Positions 20,918-29,682 of a stretch of 64,000 bases of DNA are shown here, piece after piece. The notes beneath the pieces were generated by a model. That model was given only the letters and a program-made list of their open reading frames with translations. It was not told the origin of the DNA and did no database searches. The DNA is taken from NCBI GenBank assembly GCA_037783415.1, contig JAZGTN010000007.1:5849501-5913500 (forward strand), given 5' to 3'. The DNA comes from Leptasterias polaris (Eukaryota > Echinodermata > Asteroidea > Forcipulatida > Asteriidae). Position 1 is the first letter of the stretch. Every line of letters starts with the position of its first letter. The position numbers and the translations under genes were made by a program.

Positions 20918-21644
20918 TGGAGTTCCTCAAGGTTCTGTGTTAGGTCCTCTATTGTTCATTATCTATTTAAATGATATTTGTAATTCGTCTAGTTTGATCT
21001 CTTTCTGTATGTTTGCAGATGATACAAGCCTTTCATATAATCACCACAATGTTGACATAGCAATACAAAACCTTAACGTAGAGCTTGTTAAAATAAGTAA
21101 CTGGCTTCTAGCAAATAAACTGTCAATTAATGCTCTTAAAACAAACTATATAATTTTTTGTGCCAGGCAAAAGAAATATGTGCGCCATATACCCCTCTGT
21201 TTAAATGACAGTGCTCTCAACCAAACAAAGAGCTGTAAATTTTTAGGTATTTATATTGATGAGAACTTGTCTTGGAAAAAACACATAGATGTTTTAACCA
21301 CCAACAGGGTTGTAGCTAGAACTTTTTGAGTGCCGGCTAATTTACAATCAAAATAGAGCGAAGCTTTTAATTTTACTGCTTTAAAAATGGATTTGTATGG
21401 GTTTCTTGTGTATACGTCACATGTGTGTCTGTTTTGTCTGTCAAATAGGGAAAAGAACAAAAGTAACATTGTTGCTTCACTTTCTTCCTACATATTGACT
21501 CATAATGTACATAAATGTTCAGTTAAATCATATAGTGTGATACACATGTATTGATTAATTATTTGCTTTTCTACAATGTATGTATCTTATCATTGAGTCA
21601 ATATGAAATAAATGTTTCCTGTCTGTGAAGGGGAGATTCTCAAG
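20918..21644 (+). mobile_element. LINE reverse-transcriptase fragment inserted in the duplicon
   Basis: Absent from the sister block (30567); flanked by CAAG (20914-20917 and 21641-21644). From 20919 the frame reads GVPQGSVLGPLLFIIYLND, then the catalytic FADDTS, then NWLLANKLSIN..KT and LGIYIDENLSWKKHID, i.e. the palm region of a non-LTR reverse transcriptase. The similarity stops abruptly near 21300. The remaining 340 bases are non-coding and end with AATAAA (about 21608), so the element is 5' truncated and internally deleted or recombined. Confidence 0.88.
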
Positions 21645-22499
21645 TAGTTAAAAAACCAATTGGACCATAATGCCTGGTAGAGTCTCCCTGAAACACACTT
21701 GAAAATCTATGGGGGAAGAAACTCCACTTTAACATGAGGACTTGAGCCAAAACCTTTGAAGTAATTACACTCGAAAACTATAATAATTATAGGTCTAATG
21801 CTGTATAGTCGATCAATAATGCAGAGAAACAAAGAGCAGAGGCTGGGTATCTCAGTTCAGCCCAACCCAAGAAATCAGACAAAACTGTTCATGTTAAGTT
21901 AAAACAGCTATTAGAGCAAAACAATGTAAAAATAAATGCTATTTAAACCTGTTTGTTTGTCATTTAATTGTACTTTGATACTTCTGAAATGTTAATAAAT
22001 ATCGTTCACAAAATAAAGCCCCTACCTCAAGGTTTTTGGGGAAAAAAAACACTTCAGCTGTTGACAGCATGTGTCAAAATGACAACACTTTGACAATGAA
22101 ATCTGTAGGATGCTGCTTTCAAGATGCAACACAAAGCAGCTATGCAAAACAACGCTCCAACAATAAAGGACAAAACGTAAATGATGATGCCACAGGGCTT
22201 TCACAAATGTTTCTATAAAGCACTAGAGAATTGGTATTTAGATGCTTGTTTTTTTACAATTAAAATCTGTTAACTCTCGCGTGAACTCAGTTTCCTTACT
22301 GATTGAACACATTTTAAATGAGTTTTATGAAAGATCACTTGCTGATAGTTTTTTTTTCAAACTGGTCTTTAAGATTCAACCTCATCTTTGTAAAAATATG
22401 CGCGTAGGCACTGGCCTTTGTGAAAATTCACAACATTAGAGCTAGAAAGGACAAATCAATTCCTTCAAAGTGGAAGTAACTACATGTTACTATTGATTG
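21645..22499. repeat. intergenic duplicon, copy 1, middle part
   Basis: Matches 30567-31420 and 57230-58070. No supportable gene; the paired open stretches at about 22022-22218 on both strands are conserved only because the DNA is duplicated. Landmarks: 'ggatgctgctttcaagatgc', 'ttaactctcgcgtgaactca'. Confidence 0.65.
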
Positions 22500-22743
22500 C
22501 CCTTCAGTTACCATTGACGTACAACACTAAACTGTTCATCTTCAAAATGACCAAATTCTACTGATTCGCATCATTTCAGTAACGAAACAAGCTTTGGAAG
22601 GAAGTCAAGATACTGCAGGCAGAGAAGAGGGTGACTCAAATCTAACTCTTACATTTTCATTCTTAAAAGCAGCTCACTTCACGATTTAGTACCTGTTTTT
22701 AAGAAGCCTCAAACTACAGCTTCATCATGATAGTTGTCATCAC
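22500..22743 (+). promoter_or_regulatory. orphan lectin 5' region, copy 1
   Basis: This is the 5' region of the lectin genes ('cttcagttaccattgacgta', 'gtcaagatactgcaggcaga', 'ctcaaactacagcttcatca') up to and including the start codon ATG at 22727 and codons for M-I-V-V-I-T-C-L. Instead of the signal peptide continuing, the sequence switches to a 102-bp repeat and the original frame stops after three more codons. Half of the X-box has been lost here. Confidence 0.65.
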
Positions 22744-23112
22744 ATGCCTGACCCCATGCTAAGCATGATCAGTTCAGTAGTGCACTACTCAGTACAACGA
22801 CATAACGGTACCTCAACACCCAAACTGTTGCACTCTGATTATGGTTGTATGCCTGACCCCATGCTAAGCATGATCAGTTCAGCAGTGCAGTACTCACCAA
22901 CACGCTATGGTACCTCAACATCCAAACTGTTGGACTCTGATTATGGTGGTATGCCTGACTCCATGCTCAGCATGATCAGTTCAGCAGTGCAGTACTCACC
23001 AACACGCTATGGTACCTCAACATCCAAACCGTTGGACTCTGATTATGGTGGTATGCCTGACTCCATGCTAAGCATGATCAGTTCAGCAGTGCAGTCTAGA
23101 ACCGTATGGTAA
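22744..23112 (+). repeat. 102-bp tandem repeat with open frame (34-residue repeats), copy 1
   Basis: Three and a half head-to-tail units with an open frame of 122 codons. Each unit is 34 residues (the first is 35), beginning M-P-D-(P/S)-M-L-S-M-I-S-S, with central Q-Y-S-P-T-R-Y-G-T-S-T and ending L-D-S-D-Y-G-G. No domain recognised and no signal peptide in this frame. The ORF starts at the ATG of the junction word ATGCCTG. Further degenerate units continue to about 23190 out of frame. Related arrays lie at 31667-32026, 58321-58479 and (decayed) 45020-45178. Whether it is translated is unknown. Confidence 0.6.
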
Positions 23113-23376
23113 CTCAACACCCGAACTGTTGAACTCTAATTAAGTTGGTTTACCTGATTCCATGCTTTAAGCAGGATCTATTTGCAGAACTCATTTCAAC
23201 ACATTGGTTAATATTAATTTTGTTTGATGAATCTATTTGTATTTATGATGTATTAATATGGAGAGACAATAAACCTTGCAATTCTGAACACTATACAAAG
23301 AAAAGAAAAGAAGAGAGCAGGTACAAAACTCTAGGGTAAGATTAATTAATTTGAAAGTTTTAAAAGGCAAAATTAC
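23113..23376. other. degenerate repeat units and AT-rich spacer
   Basis: The first 80 bases are decayed units of the 102-bp repeat ('tatggtaactcaacacccga', 'ctgattccatgctttaagca'). The rest has no recognised feature. Confidence 0.5.
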
Positions 23377-23579
23377 CTGCGTTAAGAAACTTCCATCAAG
23401 TTCCAGCTTGAAAGTCAAGTTCAGATTTCCTCTGGAATTGTGATATATGGCGCCACCACAGGACCTGATCTGTCCAGGCTGGGCTGTGATTCTCTTCACT
23501 CATAGATTATGGTCATCAAAGATGAGATCACACTTGCAGGTTGTGACACCCTCGATCACAGAAACCCTTGAAATTATCA
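23377..23579 (-). pseudogene. exon-like segment with shared internal stop, copy 1
   Basis: Minus strand: polypyrimidine tract and acceptor (CTCTTTTATTTTTCAG), 203 bases, then donor CGCAG/GTAATT. Downstream of an in-frame TGA the frame reads V-K-R-I-T-A-Q-P-G-Q-I-R-S-C-G-G-A-I-Y-H..L-D-G-S-F-L-T-Q. Upstream of it, G-V-T-T-C-K-C-D-L-I-F-D-D-H-N-L. All four copies (also 32375-32577, 45540-45741, 58851-59052) keep both the splice borders and the TGA. Copies 1 and 2 carry one extra base near the acceptor end. It resembles an extracellular beta-rich domain, but I cannot name one. Confidence 0.4.
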
Positions 23580-24750
23580 CTGAAAAATAAAAGAGATTGA
23601 AATAGTGAGCTTCCTCAGAAACAGTTTGAAACTTAGTTCAACTTCAATTGCGATTCTGTCATCAAAGAATTTTGGCTGCGGGGCAAATTCATTGCTTTGA
23701 GAATCAGGTGACAATATACAAAACATCATTATTACTTAAAGGTAGGGTCGAAACAAAAATAGATTTTTGTAAACGTTATACTGATTTACAGGCCAAATTA
23801 CAAAGGAACAAACAATAAAAGTCACATGTGAAGTTTCAGCCGATTAGAGTGACTACTACATTGTAGCTGAAAAACAGCAAAACTTGTCAAGGTATTTTCA
23901 CAGGAACATCCAAATTATCCGCATTTAGCGAGCTGACAGCAGTTATCATCCGCATGCCTGGCCTAAGCATTAATGAGTGGACACCAACCCTCAGAAATCT
24001 GAGAAACAAGTCATGCATAAATCCTTTCTTATACACAAATATTTTAAGGTGAAAAATCATCAATACTATAATACAACGATTATTATACCTTCTAAAAATA
24101 GTAAATACTATCAACAGCTAAAGTTTTAAAGGTCTTTGATTTTTGGAAAACTTACCAATCTATGACCATTCCTTCAAATCCACCCTTTTTCAAACTGCAT
24201 TCCCTAGTTCTTTGTAATTTTTCATTTTCCTAAAGTATATCGAGATTTCTTCCGGTTATGTTTTGAGCTATCTAACATTATCTATTATTATTGTTATCAT
24301 TGTTTATCATAATTATTAATGCAACTTTGATATTTTCTGTACTTTTGAATTTTTTGTATTTATCGATCAAAAAGTTAGGCTTGTTACTCCATCATTTGAA
24401 AAAAAGGCTACACTTCTGCCGTTGACATTGTGCGCCATTAGGAAAATTTACATCATCTGTGGAATGCTGCTTTCTGAAATGAGACTTTTGGTGACACTAG
24501 GTGGCAGTACACTTATCAGGTAAAATCCGTTGTTGTCGGAAACGTGCGTATACTCAGATACACGTATACAATGGAAATTTACTTGGAAAGTCTGCTGTCA
24601 CCAATGCAAAAAAAAACGACATTCAAAGTGAAGCTCCTACAAATAAATTCACATATTAATACAGGAGAGCAGTATTCAAAATGACTGGTTTTACACTCAA
24701 GCAAACTCAGTTTCCTTATTAATTGAACACATTTTAAATGAATTTCAGCA
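23580..24750. repeat. intergenic duplicon, copy 1, last part
   Basis: Matches 32578-33740 nearly base for base and 59053-59600 more loosely. AT-rich, no supportable gene. The CTCF-core-like motif CACTAGGTGGCAGTA is at 24495-24509. Confidence 0.65.
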
Positions 24751-25144
24751 AAGATCACTTGTGGATGGTTTTTTCAAGCTTGTCTTTAAGACTCAAACTC
24801 ATCTTTGAATAAATTTGCACGGTGGCACTGGCCTTCGTAAAATTTCATATCATTAGAGCCAGAAAGAACAAATCAATACACACAAAGTGGAAGTAATTAC
24901 CTGTTTGTATAGGTTGCCCTTCAGTTACCATTGGTAACAGATATTGACGTACTACACTTTTACCTTCAAAACTACAAATTTCTAATGATCCTCATCACTT
25001 CAGTAAAGAAACAACCTATGAAAGAAAGTCAAGATACTGCAGGCAGCGATGAGGTTTACTCAAATCTAACTCTTTCAAATGTATTCTTAAATGCAAAACT
25101 TCAGGATTTGGTAAAATTAGTCTCAAACAACGGCTTCATCATGA
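24751..25144 (+). promoter_or_regulatory. orphan lectin 5' region upstream of gene C
   Basis: A first copy of the lectin 5' region, with a perfect X-box palindrome GTTACCATTGGTAAC (24924-24938) and TGACGTAC (24945-24952). It ends within the start-codon area ('aacggcttcatcatga'), where it is cut off by an antisense reverse-transcriptase fragment. The true 5' region of gene C follows at 25463. Confidence 0.65.
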
Positions 25145-25462
25145 CCAGAAATGCAAACAATCAAGCTGCTGTTGCATTGAACTTGTTTGGTCATTATTAC
25201 GATATGTTTGGACCAACGACATATCGTCTACGTATTTGTAGTGAGAAACCTCAGGGGAGCCAGAAACAAAGTCATTTATCATTGCTAAAAAAGCCACCGG
25301 CCCTAATTTAGTGCCTTGGGGGACCCCAGCATTGGTTGATTCCCAGCTGGAAATACTACATGTACCATTATATCGAACAGCTTGGCTTCTGTTGGATAAA
25401 AAACTACATACCCATGGAATAATTCAAGTACGAACACCAAGGTTAAGAAACTTCTCAACAAC
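25145..25462 (-). mobile_element. LINE reverse-transcriptase fragment, antisense
   Basis: On the minus strand the frame reads ..NAGVPQGTKLGPVAF..MINDF.. followed by YKYVDDMS (plus-strand about 25220-25240), preceded by IPWVCSFLSNRSQAV. These are the palm motifs of a non-LTR reverse transcriptase, with the catalytic DD intact. There is one internal stop near the start (LGVRT*). It separates two copies of the lectin 5' region. The copy upstream of D (34136-34453) is the same insertion, carried along by duplication. Confidence 0.85.
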
Positions 25463-25636
25463 AAAGATCACTTGTGGATGGTTTTTTCAAGCTTGTCTTT
25501 AAGACTCAACCTCATCTTTGAATAAATTTGCACGGTGGCACTGGCCTTCGTAACAATTCATATCATTAGAGCCAGAAAGGACAAATCAATACACACAAAG
25601 TGGAAGTAATTACCTGTTTCTATAGGTTGCCCTTCA

Positions 25637-25665
25637 GTTACCATTGGTAACAGATATTGACGTAC
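25637..25665 (+). promoter_or_regulatory. RFX-type X-box plus CRE-like site, gene C
   Basis: GTTACCATTGGTAAC (25637-25651) fits the RFX X-box GTNRCC-N(0-3)-RGYAAC exactly and is a perfect palindrome around the central T. TGACGTAC (25658-25665), a CREB/ATF half site plus, follows after six bases. It lies about 205 bases before the start codon. The order X1-X2 is that of the MHC class II promoter module, but no W/S or Y box is evident at the usual spacing. Regulatory meaning is inference. Confidence 0.5.
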
Positions 25666-25869
25666 TACACTACATTTTACCTTAAAAACTACAAATTTCT
25701 AATGATCCTCATCACTTCAGTAAAGAAACAACCTATGAAAGAAAGTCAAGATACTGCAGGCAGCGATGAGGTTTACTCGATTCTAACTCTTACATTTGTA
25801 TTCTTGCAGTTCACTTCAGGATTTGGAACGATTTATATGCTTTTAAAAGTCTCAAACTACGGCTTCATC

Positions 25870-26853
25870 ATGATAGTTGTCATCACATGCCTGTTTTTGA
25901 CTTTGATGGTACAAACATGCCAGAGTGAAAACCAACAACGATTCATGGAAATGTTGTACTTGGCTGAAAACCGAGCCTTACTGAATCATGTGTTTCAGTG
26001 GAAGACTGTATCTTCTCCTGTGATCTGTGGGCGAGACTGCTCTATGGATCCACAGTGTGCATCATTCAACTATCATATCATAAGAGGTATTTGTGTGTTG
26101 AATAATGCCAGCAGAGCTCACAGCCCTGATGACTTGGTTGGGATTCAAGGAAGTGCCTACTATGATGACAACTTTGACACTTTGGCAATTTCACCACCCA
26201 GCACTACAAGCTACAGTAGTTGTCTGGAGTTGTATCAAGCTGGTTACCGTATCAATGGTTTATACACCATCTTTCCTACAAGTCTGACTGATGGGTTAAA
26301 GGTTTACTGCGATATGGAGACAGATGGAGGAGGCTGGATCGTGTTCCAGAGGAGACAAGACGGCTCTGTTGACTTTGACCGTACCTGGGCTGAATACCAA
26401 TCTGGGTTTGGTGATCAACAGAAAGAATTCTGGTTGGGGAATGATATCCTGCATGACCTTACTGGATCAGGACAATGGCAGCTCAGAGTAGATATGGAAG
26501 ATTGGGAGTCCAACACATCTTGGGCTTCTTATGGTGAGTTTGCTGTTACAGGTGACAAGTACACTCTCCATGTTGGTTTATATGATGCTCGAAGTACAGC
26601 AGGTAACCCAATGAACTATCATAACGGATATTCATTCACAACAAAGGATCAAGACAATGATGCAGCAGGTGACAATTGTGCAGAGAGATTTGGAGGTGCA
26701 TGGTGGTATGAAAACTGCCATTATGCTAGTCTGAATGGTGTCTACTACCCTCAGGGACTTGTGCCATTTGGGATGGGAATACAATGGCGTCCCTGGAAGG
26801 GATTGTATTACTCTCTGAAGAAATGCAGCATGAAAACACGGCCAGTCATTTAA
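25870..26853 (+). CDS. secreted PAN/apple-fibrinogen-domain lectin (FReD), gene C
   Basis: Predicted 327 residues: signal peptide 1-19 (MIVVITCLFLTLMVQTCQS), PAN/apple-like domain about 28-95 with CGRDC..QC..GIC, and fibrinogen domain about 116-327 with YCDMETDGGGW, calcium loop TKDQDNDA and ligand loop NCAERFGGAWWYENCHYA. Secreted glycan-binding immune lectin by family; ligand unknown. The N-terminal linker after the signal (ENQQRFMEMLYLAE) matches F and G rather than A, B and E, whereas the rest is almost identical to B, so the gene is a mosaic. Start chosen by alignment with F and G; an in-frame ATG at 25837 would add 11 residues. Single coding exon. 'ttcttgcag' at 25801-25809 would make a plausible acceptor if a 5' UTR intron exists. 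It is the intact twin of pseudogene D. Confidence 0.92.
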   Translation: MIVVITCLFLTLMVQTCQSENQQRFMEMLYLAENRALLNHVFQWKTVSSPVICGRDCSMDPQCASFNYHIIRGICVLNNASRAHSPDDLVGIQGSAYYDDNFDTLAISPPSTTSYSSCLELYQAGYRINGLYTIFPTSLTDGLKVYCDMETDGGGWIVFQRRQDGSVDFDRTWAEYQSGFGDQQKEFWLGNDILHDLTGSGQWQLRVDMEDWESNTSWASYGEFAVTGDKYTLHVGLYDARSTAGNPMNYHNGYSFTTKDQDNDAAGDNCAERFGGAWWYENCHYASLNGVYYPQGLVPFGMGIQWRPWKGLYYSLKKCSMKTRPVI

Positions 26854-28633
26854 AATCAATGTCTGTAACCCTGAGATCCAACACTATGACCAAACTTAGA
26901 AACAACAATTTTTATCATGACAATATACTGCATACTTAAACTATTCCTCGGTTATTCATGTTTTATAATATGTCTCGAAAGGTCAGCCTTGGTTTTCGAA
27001 TAGATGCAGACAGCCCCACGGATAAACCGTCAACGTTTAGGGAACAGAGTCTGTACATCTTTGTTTGGAGATTTATCAGTTCATTCCTGACTTTCCATGA
27101 TTTTCAATCAAAATGGCATTGAATTTGACCAAAATTCCTCCTTGGAATTTAAAGAGCAAATTGTTGTTGAAAACTACTGATGTCATGCTTCAGTTTTCAC
27201 TATAAAAGAGTTACGAATGAGCCAAAATTTCCATGTACAAAAATGTATAGACCCATGTAGACCAGAATGACATCTCTAGATGTTTAGGTTGTGGACAATT
27301 TTCGCACAGGAAGGGTATCGAATACAATGGCATTTTAAACTGCTTTAATGTACGGTTAATAAAGACCTGTCATTTTGTCCACACTCATGAGGACTCTATT
27401 TATTGGAAAATAAGTACATCACAATATGAATTTGACCTTCGAGCCCCTATTTTCTTTAATTTCGGCAGGCTTGTCACTAATGACTATGGCCTCAGCGAAA
27501 TTGCGAATATTATCATACGCAAGTTACTAAAAAATCCAGTGGACCATACTGGCTGATGAAGTCTCCTGAAAATCTTTTGGGGAAAAAACACAACTTAAAT
27601 TGGCTGCATATTGTGCCACAGCACCTTGTAAACCATTACATGGTGCTATGCAAAGTAATAGGTCTCATACTTCAACACGTTACTCCACATACCTTGTAGG
27701 AAAAATACTGAGCGCTTTGAGACGCCCATCGGGAGTAGATAAAGCGCTATATAAGAACTGCGTATTATTATCAGTCAAAGAGTTATAGTCCCCTTACTCA
27801 AGGATTGGAAAAAACAACTACTCTTCGGCCGTTGACATTGTGCACCAAAAGGACAATACTTTGATATTATCTGTTGCATGTTGCTTTCTAATGGGAGACT
27901 TTTGGTGAGACTAGGGGGCAGTAGACTTACCAGGTATCAGGCACAGGTTGCCTGTGTCTCTTGTTAAGGAATGGAAAATTATGGATTGCTTTTTCTGTTT
28001 CGATTGCCAGAACAAAGAGAGTTTTACGCAAGCATTCATGGAAGTTTGAAATTTATTAAATATTTGTAACTTAGATGATGTCAAGAAAAACAAACACTTC
28101 TGTATAAAAGTATAATTCTTCATTATTAAATTTATATTAAAAAAATACTAATCTTAATTGTGTTAAGAAATTGAGAGAAAATTCTAAGAAAGGTGGAAAA
28201 GGACAATGTTGACAGAAATTGAGCTGCAGAAATAAGGAGTGATGTTAAATTGGATTCTTTACATGGCACAGTTTGATTCCTGTTTACTATAAGTGAAAAA
28301 CACAGCGCTTACAGAAGCAGAAAATCTGGGCTTAACAGAAGCACATAATCAAAGATGCAAAGAAGTTTACCTGTGCACCATGTAACACATTCCTAAGCAT
28401 TCTTTGCTTACACAGCAAGTGCACAAAATTGGCACTAAGCCTGTAGGCGGAGAATGGTGACCGGAAATTAGAAATCCGGCAGAGAAAACAAAATATTGGG
28501 CCTAAGAAGGCGAACATTCTACCATCAGATTCAGATGAAAGATGTAAAGAAAGATCTGAACTGAAAGTAATGCTGTTTTATTTCATGTATTAACTTAGGG
28601 TTCACATGTAATGCTAGACTTAACTGACTTGCC

Positions 28634-28746
28634 TCTAGGTGGCAGCAGATACTTTTTAACATAAATCTGAGCAATGGGGGCACACGCCCATTTTCGAAAA
28701 CAATGTATCTATCGCCAAAAAACTGCTGCCACCTAGCATCTCAAAC
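28634..28746. repeat. inverted pair of CTCF-core-like motifs
   Basis: TCTAGGTGGCAGCAG (left, to 28648) and CTGCTGCCACCTAG (28733-28746), convergent, about 85 bases between; copy of 18187-18290. Confidence 0.6.
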
Positions 28747-29570
28747 ACGTCTCAATTGTTCACTTGATGTGTAACAGAAGAGTGTCTGTTGAACACTACA
28801 GTTTGCTTTGCCACTTGGCACTGCATGGTATTGTGAAAGAAACAGAAACTCAGATATAGTTTTAAGCAAGACAAGTTTATACTCTCAGTGGGTTTTTGCA
28901 CTGCTTTTCTTCTATACATTTTGAAGTGAAAACTAAATTTGATATTTGTATTTGTGAGTTATTTATTATTACTTAACTTGATATCATTACTGATTTCAAG
29001 GTAGTTAATCCAATTTAGAAATGATTGTAAAGATCAAGTTAGAAAGTAATTTTGAGGTTGACCAAAAGCCTTTCGAGGCAATTTTTTAGTTTTTTTTCTA
29101 AAAGTTCATTAATTTTAGGCGGTATTTGGAAATCTAGACTAAAGTTTGATTCATCTACATATTTAATAACTTAAATTTAGTTTAACTGTTTATCAATAGT
29201 GATTTTGAAAGTAGTTATCTTGATTATGATTGTTGAGATCAAATTAGACAGCAAGTTTGATGTCAGTTTCAAATGGTTGCAGCAAATGGGTAGACATGAT
29301 CCACTGTCTTTATCCATAAGGATAAAGCCAAACACTGGTCTACAAAGCAAATGGTTTCATTTGATAGACATGCAATGACGCAAAACTCTGAAACTGATTT
29401 TGACATTACTACACCCAATGAACGTTAATTGTACAGAGTACTATGGCATGCAAGGTCAAAGGTAACTGACAATAGTAACTGTCAGGTTTTAACGGCTGGT
29501 ATGTGGTTTTATTCACGAGCCTTGAAGTTTAACGTCAGATGCACGAGCTATACAATAAGAGACTTTTAGA

Positions 29571-29682
29571 CACTAGGTGGCAGCAAACATGATAGGTATT
29601 TTTCCGGCTTTGCTTATGGAGTTTTGGGCACAGTATTTCAATAAGAAATGGTCTTACAAGGTTAATCTGCTGCCATCTAGTG
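29571..29682. repeat. inverted pair of CTCF-core-like motifs
   Basis: CACTAGGTGGCAGCA (29571-29585) and CTGCTGCCATCTAGTG (29667-29682), convergent; copy of 19122-19235, with a better preserved right end than that one. Confidence 0.6.

Noticed and set aside
22022..22218. Paired open stretches on both strands conserved in three blocks.
   Set aside because: Conservation is explained by recent block duplication; substitutions show no codon pattern that I can see and no domain is recognised.
25657..25869. Open frame continuing upstream of the signal peptide in C and D (about 60-70 extra codons).
   Set aside because: It begins with TTG rather than ATG, covers the X-box/CRE region, is not conserved as protein in A, B or E, and would bury the signal peptide inside the protein.
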